This document shows, in pieces, positions 1 through 8,714 of a DNA stretch of 13,451 bases. Numbering within the stretch: the first letter of the stretch is position 1; each line of letters opens with the position of its first letter. The stretch covers positions 1-13,451 of the forward strand of contig JAHLKH010000417.1 in NCBI GenBank assembly GCA_025526915.1, read 5' to 3'. Source of the stretch: Entophlyctis helioformis (lineage: Eukaryota > Chytridiomycota > Chytridiomycetes > Chytridiales > Chytriomycetaceae). The notes under the pieces were generated by a model that did no database searches, was not told where the DNA came from, and saw only the letters and a list, made by a program, of their open reading frames with translations. The position numbers were made by a program, and so were the translations under genes.

Positions 1-1554
1 TCCTCTGCCACGCGTTCGGTTGCAGAGGTCGTGTCTGCCACGACCACGACGGCGCCTGCCTCACCGATCACCAGCACCGTGACGGCTGCGATGCCCAAGG
101 CGTCTGCAGACGACGATCTGTTCGCCTTTGACGATGCCGAGGAGTGGACCCAAACCAATGGCCGATCTGCCCCTGCTCACACCCACGAGGACCTTGAAGA
201 GTATGAGGACGACCTCGATGACGAGGACCTTGACTCGCTCATGATCGTCACTCAGCGTCTGCAAGAGCCCGGTTCCTCTTCATCCAGCAGCTACCACAAC
301 AGCAACGTGCACCACGCCCAGCACCACGGCAGCAGCCCCAGAATGGCCACATCGCCGCACACTCACAACCTGCCGCCCCGCAAGCACTCCATCACCCCGT
401 ACATCCGCTCGCACAACGACACGGATGTCATTGACACCATCAACGAGGGCCTGTTCATGTACGAGCGCTTTGCGGCCAAGGGCAGCAAGTCGTCGGCTAG
501 TGGTCTCAGCAACCTCTTTGGCACATCGCAGCAGAACAACAAGATTGGCTCCGTCGACAGCCAGACGTTTGCTCTTCTCCAGGGCAGCAAGCACCACCAG
601 CAGGCTCAGCAGGCTCAGCAGGCTCAGCAGCAACAGCAACAGCAGCAGCAGCAACCCCAGCAGTCGCTGCTGTCGCAGTCGCTCTCCAAGTCGCTGTCCA
701 AGTCTGTGCCCAAGTCGCAAATGTCCGTGTCGCCTGCCTCCCCTTCAAACGCGCCTGTCGCCATCAAGGGCGGACGGAGGTTGTACGAGGGCCAGTCGGC
801 TGCCTCGCCGCCAGTCGGATGGATGATGCAGACACAGAACTTGGTTGGCAGCAGCAGAGATCACGTCATGTCCACCTCGGCCACGTCGCAGCACCTGGCT
901 GTGCCTTCAGGCAGCTACACCGGCCAGTCGCTCGGCACCACGCCTGCGTCGTTCAAGGAGTTTGCCCCTCTGCAGCACCCATCCTACGAGCTGCTCAAGG
1001 AGAACGGCTTTGTCCAGCAAAAGTACACAAAGTTCCATGCCAAGGCCACCAAGGAGCGCAAGGCCCGCGGCCCCGGTCTCTCGCACGAGATGAACACGCT
1101 GTACCGTTTCTGGTCGCACTTCCTCCGCGATCGCTTCAACCGCCGCATGTACAACGAGTTCAAGCGTCTCGCCGTCGAGGACTCGAAGAACGGTGGCTAC
1201 AGATACGGCCTCGAGTGTCTCTTCCGCTTCTACTCTTACGGCCTCGAGACGTCGTTCCGCGCCGACCTGTTCCAAGACTTCCAGGAGCTTGCGCGCGACG
1301 ATTTCCTCATTGCCAAGCAGATCTACGGCCTCGAGAAGTTCTGGGCGTACCTCTTCTACCGCAAGGACAAGGTCGAGCGCCCCAACCTCGAGGAGACGCT
1401 CATCCCTGAGCTCAAGGAGGCGCTTTCCAAGTTCAAGGATGCCGCCGACTTTAAGAAGCTGCGGCCGCCGCGTCCCGAGCGCTACGCCAACACGGGTTCG
1501 CGCAACTTTGCTCACCAGCAGCCCCAGGCATCGACGGCTCCTACCCACCGATAA
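1..1554 (+). CDS. LARP1-family protein, C-terminal part with DM15 region (5' end outside window)
   Basis: The reading frame is open from the first base with no start codon needed, so this is the last 517 codons of a longer gene ending in TAA at 1552-1554. Residues about 326-458 (nt 976-1374) form a DM15 (LARP1 C-terminal) region: repeated helical hairpins rich in aromatic and basic residues, including [41 protein letters not shown] and [13 protein letters not shown]. In the known family this domain binds the m7G cap and adjacent 5'TOP sequence and controls translation of ribosomal-protein mRNAs downstream of TORC1. The La motif expected in LARP1 is not in the window and should lie upstream. 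The rest is low complexity: an acidic patch (nt about 196-240), a Gln-rich tract (598-663) and Ser-rich stretches. No intron is evident here. Family assignment is strong; the full architecture is unseen. Confidence 0.9.
   Translation, partial: SSATRSVAEVVSATTTTAPASPITSTVTAAMPKASADDDLFAFDDAEEWTQTNGRSAPAHTHEDLEEYEDDLDDEDLDSLMIVTQRLQEPGSSSSSSYHNSNVHHAQHHGSSPRMATSPHTHNLPPRKHSITPYIRSHNDTDVIDTINEGLFMYERFAAKGSKSSASGLSNLFGTSQQNNKIGSVDSQTFALLQGSKHHQQAQQAQQAQQQQQQQQQQPQQSLLSQSLSKSLSKSVPKSQMSVSPASPSNAPVAIKGGRRLYEGQSAASPPVGWMMQTQNLVGSSRDHVMSTSATSQHLAVPSGSYTGQSLGTTPASFKEFAPLQHPSYELLKENGFVQQKYTKFHAKATKERKARGPGLSHEMNTLYRFWSHFLRDRFNRRMYNEFKRLAVEDSKNGGYRYGLECLFRFYSYGLETSFRADLFQDFQELARDDFLIAKQIYGLEKFWAYLFYRKDKVERPNLEETLIPELKEALSKFKDAADFKKLRPPRPERYANTGSRNFAHQQPQASTAPTHR
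598..663 (+). repeat. CAG/CAA-rich polyglutamine tract inside the LARP1-like gene
   Basis: Twenty-two codons begin with Gln-Gln-Ala units (CAGCAGGCT repeated three times) and continue as an interrupted CAG/CAA run. It lies in the disordered region before the DM15 domain. Being in frame and interrupted by CAA and GCT codons, it probably behaves as a polymorphic but tolerated linker. Confidence 0.85.
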
Positions 1555-1971
1555 GCGCTGGAAGCAAGCCCGGCAACGTGACTTTTACAAATCCTCCTCC
1601 TTTCTTTTTTGCATTTGTTGGCGCACCTTTTCTCGAAACACTGGATCGCCGGATCGTGACTGCTGTACTTAGGGTGCGCCTCGTCTCTTTCCCCGTGTCC
1701 CGTCCTTCCTTATCTCCCTCTCTTGATCAAGGTCTCTCCCTCTCTCCCCTCTCTCGCTCTCGCTCCCTCTTTGACCTCTCACTCTATCCATGCCCCAAAA
1801 CAACCACAAAATATCGTAGTATGTCCTCTCTCTGTTCCCTCCCAACAAAGACACGCTTTGTCACTTGCTGCCCATCTGCAGTTCACCTCAAGTTATGGAT
1901 TCTATTGGAGAAAGGGGTCGCAGTACAAGAAGAGTAGCATGCCGAGTGCGGATGGAAAATGCTATGATGAA
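1555..1971. other. Convergent intergenic region with pyrimidine-rich tract
   Basis: This 417-bp spacer lies between the stop codons of the LARP1-like gene (+) and the F-box gene (-), so it should hold both 3' UTRs. Bases about 1678-1790 on the + strand are almost entirely C and T (CTCTCC, CTCGCTCT and similar units). I see no convincing gene and no canonical AATAAA for the + gene. The small open frames here are low-complexity and unlike neighbouring coding sequence. Confidence 0.6.
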
Positions 1972-4256
1972 TCAGGAGATGCTCATGGACCGACGGCGGT
2001 TGCGGTAGATGCGCGCCGTGTCTTCAGTCGCACCAGCGGGTGCATGCGTTGGCGAAAGAGCGCCTGCAGCAGAGCTTGACGACACCATGGCCGATCCCAT
2101 GCTGCCCAAGCCGCCATTGCTGCCGACAGGGCTGGGTGCACCACGGCCGATGCCGCTCACGCCACGCCCACGGCCGCGCACGCCGGGGCTGTTGGTCCCG
2201 ACAGACGCTGCAGCAATCGCCATGGCACCCATGCCCGCACCTGCAGCATCCAACGCCGCCTGCTGATCGCGTTCCTCGAGTTCCAGCGACCGGTCTAGCA
2301 GCACCTCCCGCGACACAATGAGCGTGCGCGTATTCAGCGACCGCCGCGCGCGTCGCGACAGGGTCGATGACGGCGCCACAAACGTCTGCGCCGCCTTGCC
2401 GCTCCCCGGACTGCCCGGCCGTCTCACCAGCTCGCCCGACAGCCGTTTCTTGAACGTGCGCTTGCCGGCCGTTGAGCCGACAAAACCCGGGTCGCGGGCC
2501 GCGATCCCTCCACGCGATGCGTGCATGCCTCCAGCATACGCGCGGCCGCCACCATCGCCTACACCCTCGCCATCGTCGTTGTCGTCGGCGCCGTCCTGGT
2601 AGTACCAGTCGAGCAGCCGGTCGCAGCCGTCCATGACCATGACCTCGAGCGCCGGACACTTTTCGGCGAGCAGACACACCGCCTTGGGTGTCACGTGGAA
2701 ACAGCCCGACAGGTTAATCTCCTTGAGCTTTGGCCCCTCGCGCCGTTTTGTGGATGCGGCTGCTGCTGCTGCTGCTGCAGATGCGGCGCGCGAGACCGAG
2801 TAACCCGTGCCCGTCACGGGGTTGGCATACGCGGCCGACAAGTGCACGGCCAGCGCCTGGATACCGATATCGGTCACGAGGGTCGAGTAGGAGCAGTCGA
2901 GATGCGACAGCTGTGGGCAGTGCTGGGCAATGTAGACGAGGGCCTGGTCGGTGATGAGCGGGCAGGCGTCCACATAGACCTGCTCGAGGTTGGGGCAGTG
3001 GGCCGTGAGGAAGCGGATGGTGGCGTCCGAGGCGTCTGTGCGCGACAGCGACACGCGCGAGAGGTTGGGCCGCTCAAACGACGGCGGGCCGGCGGCAAAG
3101 GCCGATGGGTCTGCCGGCGACGACGAGAGCTTGGCTTCGCTGGACGAGGACTGGCTGCCGGGCGGGGCGAACGCGAGATCGTAGCCGTTCCAGCCGACGG
3201 GCGGGGCGAGCACGCCGGTCAGGTCCAGCGACTCGAGGTGGCGGCAGTCGCGCAGGAGCAGCGGGATGGACGCCAGCGTCATGTTGGTAAACGAAAAGTC
3301 CACGTGGCGCAGGTTGCGGCAGCCGCGCACGAGGCTGGACATGAACGAGTCGGAGATGGGGCAGCCGGGCAGCTCGAGATGGACCAGATGCGGCAGGTAC
3401 TCGGCCAGAAACTGCGCAATCAGGTTGGACACGTGCGACGAGCCCTTGAGGCGGAAGCGCAAGAGGTTGGTGCAGGCCATCAGGGCGGCTTTCAGGTCGC
3501 CCATGAGGATGTCGTCGGCGACGCTGCCCTCGAGCGCGAGCTCGTTCACCATGAGCGCGTACGGGTGGGTCGTCTGGCGCGATGTGATGAGCTGTGTGAA
3601 CTTTGCGAATGCGTCGGGGCCGTGCAGGCGGGGCGACTGGTAGATGGCTTCTGCTGCCGGGCCCGACCAGGCCTGGCAGATCAGCAGCAGGTTGACGGTG
3701 TCCGAGGGATCCAGGAACATGACCAGACGCTCAAACACTTCGCGCGGCAGCATGTATTCGGGCTGGTACTGTCGGTTGTCACATGCGTCAGTACATGTAT
3801 GTGCGGCCGGCTGTATTTGTCGGAGGAAGCGGCGTTGGCGCACTGGCCGTTGCAGCGCCATCCAGATGCGGCCGTGTGCACCAGCCGCCGTTCACGTGGA
3901 CTGGCCGCCTGCCGTGCACTGGGCAGGGCCAGACAGCGAGTGCGCAGGCCGACACACAGGCGCTTGGGCGTACGCAGCTGCCGGACAGCCAGCCAGCCAG
4001 CCAGACAGCTGCTGTGCACATGGCAAATGAGCGAGCTTGCGGGCAGAGCACTGACCCATTCTCTGGTCCGGCGCTTGTTGTGGTTGATGCCGTTGCCGCG
4101 GGAGTGGGTTGCAGCAATGGCGACCGAGGCAGCCAGGTCCTGGATCGACGGCCGGTCCAGCCGGGCACGGCGGTCCAGCAGACGCAGCGTCCTGCTGTAC
4201 CTCTTGCGGGTGTTCCACTCGTTCTTGACAATCGACAGCAGTGCCCAGGCGAGCAT
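1972..4256 (-). CDS. F-box / leucine-rich-repeat (FBXL/AMN1-like) protein, two exons
   Basis: Model: exon 1 4256-4056, intron 4055-3769, exon 2 3768-1972, 665 residues. Residues about 73-115 form an F-box (MLPREVFERLVMFLDPSD, then LLLICQAW), which in the family binds Skp1 in SCF ubiquitin ligases. Residues about 165-455 hold cysteine-containing LRRs with repeated C-x-x-L-x-x-L patterns (CPNLEQVYVDAC, CPQLSHLDCSYS, LKEINLSGC, CPALEVMVMDGC), the likely substrate-binding surface. A poly-Ala run interrupts them. The C-terminal 200 residues are Gly/Ser-rich and basic with an RGRGRG patch. Exon 2 alone is certain from residue 68 on; an uninterrupted frame would start at 3861. I prefer the spliced start because 4256-4056 has strongly coding third-position use, ends at a good donor (GTCAGT), and a CTGAC branch-like site lies 19 nt before the acceptor. 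Exon 1 could instead be a separate gene. Confidence 0.75.
3769..4055 (-). other. Proposed 287-nt intron of the F-box gene
   Basis: Reading on the - strand, the donor is GTCAGT after a TGG codon. The acceptor is CGACAG, preceded by CTGAC, the same branch-like motif seen in the lipase introns. Both junctions are phase 0. The interior contains a TGGC tetranucleotide run (+ strand 3987-4005, AGCC units), typical of the non-coding repeats in this window. The intron is longer than those of the lipase genes (80-150 nt). Confidence 0.55.
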
Positions 4257-4369
4257 CGAGATGGTTGTGGGCAAAGGTGCTCGAACGGCAACGTGGCAGG
4301 TTTTGCCCAAAATCTTGCACGAAAATTCGCACATGGCCGACGACGACTCTGTTCAACAACAACAACAGT
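4257..4369. promoter_or_regulatory. Divergent promoter region between the F-box gene and the HEWAH protein gene
   Basis: Only 113 bp separate the two proposed start codons, so the 5' UTRs and core promoters must be compact or overlap the coding ends. I see no clear TATA box. A CAACAACAACAACAG stretch precedes the + start. If the + gene starts at the upstream in-frame ATG (4241), the two coding regions would overlap. Confidence 0.45.
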
Positions 4370-5185
4370 ATGAGCTCACTGAGCAGCTGGACAGCTGGGG
4401 CAGAGGCAGGACGAGGGCACAGGCAGGACCAGCAGCAGAGCGCAAAGAAGACCAAGAACAAGCCGCCCAAGCCCGGATCCAAAAAGGCACAGCAACTCAA
4501 GCAGCAGCAACAGCAGCAGCAGCAGCAGCAGCATGACCCTTCTGCAGCATCGGCAGCAGCCGCTCAGTTCAAGCTGCCCAAACACTCGCTCCACGGCAGC
4601 GTGCTCTCGCTCGTATTCGACAGTCCAGCCAGTCTGCGCTCGTGTCTTGGCCGGCCACACGAGGCATATGAGGGCGGTGTTCTAAAGGGTCCTCTCAAAG
4701 GCGTCAACTTTCCGCTCGAGTCGCTCGAGGCTTGGTGCAGCAGCACGCCTGATCTGACACCAGCAGAATCCGCCATGCTGGCCTTGGTGCGATCGCTCGG
4801 CAGCACCAGTGGCAGCAATACCAGCAGTACCAGCAGCACCAGTGACAACAACGCCAGTGACAGCAGTGCCGTTGCGTACATCATTGCAGGGCTGCATGGC
4901 GACAAGTCCACGCTGCTGCACGAATGGGCACATGCGCGCTTCTTCCTGGACGCATCCTACCGCGACCTGTCCCACCAGCTGTGGGATGGACTGGACACGG
5001 ATGCTCGCCGTGCCATCGAAAAGGAGCTGGCGATGCGCAACTACAGGCCAGACGTGTTTGTGGACGAGTTCCAGGCATACGTGGCCGAGAACCCTGAGGA
5101 CTTTGGCAAGCGGTGGGCTCCCAAGGTGCGCGACGCCAACCGACAGCTGCGGCAAATAATAAACGTGCCCCGCGGACTATTGTAG
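4370..5185 (+). CDS. Putative HExxH zinc-metallopeptidase-like protein
   Basis: A single-exon gene of 271 residues. I do not recognise a named gene. The core spans residues about 165-262: after a hydrophobic segment (AYIIAGL) comes LLHEWAHARFF, giving H184, E185 and H188 in an HExxH motif. About 45 residues later is VDEFQAYV, whose E233 is a plausible third zinc ligand, as in gluzincin-like peptidases with a DE/NE-x-x-A-Y motif. The N-terminal half is low complexity: basic Lys/Pro, ten Gln (45-54), Ala, and a Ser/Thr/Asn run (about 144-167). No signal peptide or membrane segment is seen, so a cytosolic or nuclear protein is likely. An in-frame ATG at 4241 would add 43 residues. I chose 4370 because the extra segment is not protein-like and antisense-overlaps the neighbour's first exon. 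Catalytic activity is inferred from the motif only. Confidence 0.75.
   Translation: MSSLSSWTAGAEAGRGHRQDQQQSAKKTKNKPPKPGSKKAQQLKQQQQQQQQQQHDPSAASAAAAQFKLPKHSLHGSVLSLVFDSPASLRSCLGRPHEAYEGGVLKGPLKGVNFPLESLEAWCSSTPDLTPAESAMLALVRSLGSTSGSNTSSTSSTSDNNASDSSAVAYIIAGLHGDKSTLLHEWAHARFFLDASYRDLSHQLWDGLDTDARRAIEKELAMRNYRPDVFVDEFQAYVAENPEDFGKRWAPKVRDANRQLRQIINVPRGLL
4502..4531 (+). repeat. CAG repeat encoding ten glutamines
   Basis: Ten consecutive CAG/CAA codons lie within the N-terminal low-complexity region of the HEWAH-motif protein and are followed by His and an Ala-rich stretch. The codons are mostly pure CAG, so length variation between isolates is likely. Confidence 0.85.
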
Positions 5186-5451
5186 ACGTCTTGGCTGTGT
5201 ACTTTTTTCTATGCTACTCTTCTTTTTCGGCTCATGCATTTGGCCGTGACGTGGGGACTGGTCTGCCATGACAACGGCGTCATGGCTGGAGGGATGGTTG
5301 ATGCTGACCAGCCGCGGTCAACTGACGCACACCGGCTGAACCAGGAAGCCGACGCGTTCGTCGCATTCAAAACGGGCGTCATTCCCCTTGCGACCAAGAC
5401 ATCACGGTGTGTCACGAGCACGGCCACTACATCTAGAGCTCCCCTGACGCC
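5186..5451. other. Upstream region of Lip1
   Basis: This 266-bp spacer between two same-strand genes holds the 3' end of the HEWAH gene (T-rich stretch at about 5200-5228) and the Lip1 promoter. No TATA box or clear binding site was recognised. An AATAAA at 5158-5163 lies just inside the upstream coding end and may be coincidental. Confidence 0.45.
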
Positions 5452-6657
5452 ATGCACGCTACTGCCGCCTTTGCCGCTCTCCTCGCTCTGTCTGTCTCGG
5501 CCAGTCCCCTTCCCCTGGATGTCTCTACCACTGCCGGCCCACAGTCCAACCTCGCGGACCCTGCCGTTGTCTCGGAAATGCAGCGCATGATGCAGTACAG
5601 TGCCTCTGCCTGTGAGTTGGTGCACACCATGCCATCGCCATTCACATGACGGCCGACGGCCAGCCTGCGCCAACTCACATGCCGCTGGCCGCACCTGCTC
5701 TCCTGATGATCACTCTCCTGCTGCAGACTGCCCTGCCGTCTTTCAGAACAAGACCTGGTCATGCGGCCGCCCCTGCGCCGGCGCCACTGCCGACTCCAAG
5801 GTCGTGTCCACCTTTAGCGTCAAGGACGGCTTCTCCGGCGTCGGCTCGGTCATCGTCAACCACCGCACCAAGTCCATCGTCACCAGCTTCCGTGGTGCGT
5901 CGGTCGTCCAGGACTGGATCTCCACCGGCCTCGTGTATCCCACCGACATTGACGATGCCCCCATCTACGACCGCTCGCTTGGCAGCATCAAGGGCAACAA
6001 GCTGACCTTTCCCAACGACATTCGCGTATGTTCTCATCCGGCTGCTGCTACATGCCTTGCTGGCTTGCATGCTTGCATGCTTGCTCTGGTCTGTGGCTGA
6101 CGCTCCACTCAACCATGCACACTTGCTGCACTGCAAAGATCCACGGCGGCTTCAGACTGGCCTACAACCGTGTGCGCTCCTTGATCCAGCCGTCGGTCAT
6201 CTCGCTCGCCAAGGCCAACCCGACATACAAGATCTACTTCACCGGCCACTCGCTCGGCGGTGCCCTTGCTCCTCTCGCCGCTCTCGACTACATGGACCTG
6301 GCCGGTGCCGACGCTGGCTCGCGTGTCTCTGTCTACACATACGGCGCACCGCGTATCGGCAACAGCGCCTTTGCCGAGTGGTTCGGCAACCTGCCGTGGG
6401 GCGGCATCTTCCGCGTCACGATCCAAAAGGACGTGGTGTCGCACCTGCCGACGACCTTTATGTTCGACTACCGCCACTTCAAGCAGGAGTACAACATCAA
6501 CACCGACAACCAGGTCACGACGTGCACCAACAAGTTGCAGAAGGGCGATGCCGGCGAGACGACCGACTGCCAGAACAACAACTTCTGGCCGCCCAACACG
6601 GACAAGCACGTGACCGGCTTCTTTGGCTGGGTCACCTCCCCTGACCAGTGCAACTGA
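5452..6657 (+). CDS. Secreted class 3 lipase paralogue 1 (Lip1), three exons
   Basis: Model: exons 5452-5611, 5727-6025, 6139-6657; 325 residues. Introns of 115 nt (GTGAGT...CTGCAG) and 113 nt (GTATGT...GCAAAG) sit at positions A and C shared with paralogues. A signal peptide covers about residues 1-17, with likely cleavage before SPLPLD. It is an alpha/beta hydrolase of the Rhizomucor/Thermomyces lipase type: RG oxyanion loop (SFRGAS, about 107-112), GHSLGG with nucleophile S191, D251 in QKDVVSHLP and H310 in DKHVTGFFG complete the expected triad. C55, C66 and C70 form a conserved N-terminal cysteine cluster with an NKT sequon at N61; a cysteine lies near the C-terminus. It should hydrolyse ester bonds of extracellular lipids. 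A feruloyl-esterase-like specificity cannot be excluded, since that family shares the fold and motifs. Confidence 0.88.
6064..6084 (+). repeat. CTTGCATG tandem repeat in Lip1 intron 2
   Basis: Two full copies of the octamer CTTGCATG and a partial third lie in the middle of the intron. They resemble GCATGC-containing repeats in the Lip3 intron. They lie outside the splice signals. Confidence 0.75.
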
Positions 6658-6832
6658 GCAGTTCATGAATGAAGACACTTTCCAAGCCGAGCGGCCATCA
6701 GTGCTCGTTGCTGTGCAGCCAGTGGAACGGCAGCCACGTTCATTGCTGTGTCTGTTGGCATGGCGATGCAACTCAGGTAAATTCGCGTTCGTTTGTGTTC
6801 ACTGTTACTTTGCCATCAGTCCAACTGCAGAC

Positions 6833-8304
6833 ATGCCAACCGCAAGACCGCTCAACCCCAGAGAGGCGGCGTTCCTGCACGAGAGCTGCACCACAAACAT
6901 CCTCGTCTCGGGCGAGGTGACACTCGGCAAGCACGGCAAGACGGTCACGTACGATGCGCTGCTGGCTGCTGTCTACGGTGCTGCAAACCGTCTGCAGCAT
7001 GTGCACCCTGCCCTCACTGCGCGCATCAGCGTCGTCGAAGACGGCAGTGCAGGCAAGAAACCATCGTATGTCCTCGAGCACCACGAGCACGATGCTACGC
7101 CACTTGCCGTTGTCGTGCGACATGCCCATGACGATGCCTTTGATGCGCTGGTCAAGAGTGTCAGCCAGGTCGAGATGAGCGCCGACATCCCCGTTGCCCG
7201 TGTCCATGTGCTGTTGCCATTCAGCCACAGCCCGCCTGCTGCGGCCGATGCCGTCGACAGAGCCGTCGTGCTGCTGACGATCCCGCACTTTATCTCGGAC
7301 GGCCGCAACGCACTCGAGATGTACAAGCGTTTCCTCGAGTATGCATTCGCTGGCAAGCAGGTGGCAACCACAGAGCAGCAGCAGCAGATCTCTCTGGGCG
7401 GCGTTGCCATGTACCCTCGCGAGCCGCTGCCTTGGCTCGATTCCATGAAGATGTCGCTGTGGTTTGTCAGCAGGATTGCGTGGGCAACGACTCGGTCGCC
7501 CATTACGCTGCCCATGAAACCCCTGACTGCCACCAAGGACGCTGCCGCTCGATTGCCGTCGTCGTCATCCTCATCGTCGTCGTCCAAGACCGCGATCAAG
7601 ACCGCAGCGAAGCCGCCACTCCGCCTTCCTGGCAATCTCATCGTCAGCGACTCGCACTACGAGACAGTCATCCTCAGCGAAGATGAGACGGCCGCCCTCA
7701 TCGTCGCGTCCAAGAAACACGGCGCGACTGTCCTGGCACTCCTCTCGTTGGCAGCATCCAAGGCTGTTGCAACGATCGTCAAGGCACCGATAGGTTCGCC
7801 TGTCATCGGTGCGTTCCCAATGGACACCCGACCGTTCCTTGGCATTCGCGACGACGTTGTTGGCAGCTTCTTTGGCACGGGCATGATCTTCTACAACATC
7901 CACGAGTCGGATGCCAAGACTCTTGCCGAGATCACCACCGACATTCGCAAGCAGACGACATACAGCGGCCGCTTCTTTCTGCGATCGCATCTCAAGGACG
8001 TGCCGGCACCTCCACCGCCATCGGGCAGCCCGCTCCCGCCTCCTCCCCTGCCCATGGCATTCGGCATCAGCAACCTCGGCAAGTACGAGCCGTTTGATCT
8101 TGGCGACGCCTCTGTGGACAAGGTCATGTTCTGCACGGCGTCGACGCCCCACTATGGATGCAGCATCTCGTGCATGCCATCACGGTTGGCAAGCGCATGA
8201 CGTTTGGTGTGACTGCGACCAAGGAAGCACTCGTCAAGGACGTCTTTGACGAGTTCATGACCCAGTTGCAGCACCAGCTGCGCGAGATCCCTCTCGATGT
8301 GTAA
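6833..8304 (+). CDS. Condensation/alcohol acyltransferase-superfamily protein with apparent 3' frameshift
   Basis: From ATG 6833 the frame runs 455 codons to TGA at 8198-8200. It shows CoA-dependent acyltransferase features: PHFISDGRNAL with H152 and D156 in an HxxxDG catalytic motif, a DTRPFLG / VVGSFFGTG segment (331-350) and a SNLGKYEPF segment (413-421) matching the C-terminal half of condensation or alcohol acetyltransferase (PF07247/PapA-like) folds. A poly-Ser linker (243-251) and a Pro-rich loop (about 391-407) are unusual insertions. Just after residue about 445 the coding signal moves to the next frame and continues through MTFGVTATKEALVKDVF to TAA at 8302-8304. One missing base at about 8165-8197 would explain this; sequencing error, a recent mutation or true early termination are all possible. 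No signal peptide is seen. The acyl donor and acceptor are unknown. It sits between lipase paralogues in the same orientation. Confidence 0.75.
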
Positions 8305-8714
8305 GCAGTCCATGTGGCTGATGGCTTGCGATGCCAAGAAACGGTGCCGTCATCAGAGATCCAGAAAGAATGAATGCCGCTGTGCCACACTCGCCGTGCT
8401 GTGTTCAGACGGCCAAGAGAGCCGCCTGCTTGCTGCTCGTGATGGTTCCATTGCAGTGCCCGAGCCAACACAAACGGGCAGGTGCTCACGGACACCGCCC
8501 AGCCGCCACTTGCGATGTGCACTCGAGCCACTTGGATGCCATTGTGCACTGCCCGTGCTTGGCGACAATGCCGCGTATTTGGAAGCAGCTGCAGCCATTG
8601 TGGGGCCGTGGATGCGCTGCTTGCCATTGGCGCCTGCCACTGCCGGCACGCCAAAGTACTCATAAGCCACAGCAGTCCCTCTGCCACGCCCGCCTGCCCA
8701 TCCGCATCCGCAGC
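8305..8714. other. Intergenic region upstream of Lip2
   Basis: This 410-bp spacer holds the 3' end of the acyltransferase gene and the Lip2 promoter. I see no coding exon, no lipase remnant and no clear TATA box. CATAAG at about 8661 is the only AT-rich hexamer near the start. Open frames crossing it are GC-rich shadows. Confidence 0.45.

Noticed and set aside
907..1548. A 213-codon - strand frame opposite the LARP1-like gene
   Set aside because: It is also codon-aligned antisense to the DM15 coding region, which has clear family motifs. The antisense product is a Leu/Val/Glu-rich artefact.
4241..4369. Upstream in-frame ATG of the HEWAH-motif gene
   Set aside because: The added 43 residues do not look like conserved protein, and the region lies antisense to the start of the proposed F-box exon 1.
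2521..4536. A 671-codon open frame on the + strand, antisense to the F-box gene
   Set aside because: It is codon-aligned with the F-box gene on the other strand. Such frames stay open when the sense gene avoids TTA, CTA and TCA codons, as expected with GC-rich third positions. The protein is low complexity and crosses into the neighbouring gene.
6777..6830. A possible 54-nt 5' UTR intron before the acyltransferase (GTAAAT...CTGCAG)
   Set aside because: The donor and acceptor are plausible, but there is no CTGAC/CTGAT branch-like site, and upstream ATGs joined through it would enter the wrong frame. ATG 6833 needs no intron.
8305..8714. Possible decayed lipase copy between the acyltransferase and Lip2
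   Set aside because: I looked for GHSxG, VHLP and YFG-like remnants in all frames and found none.
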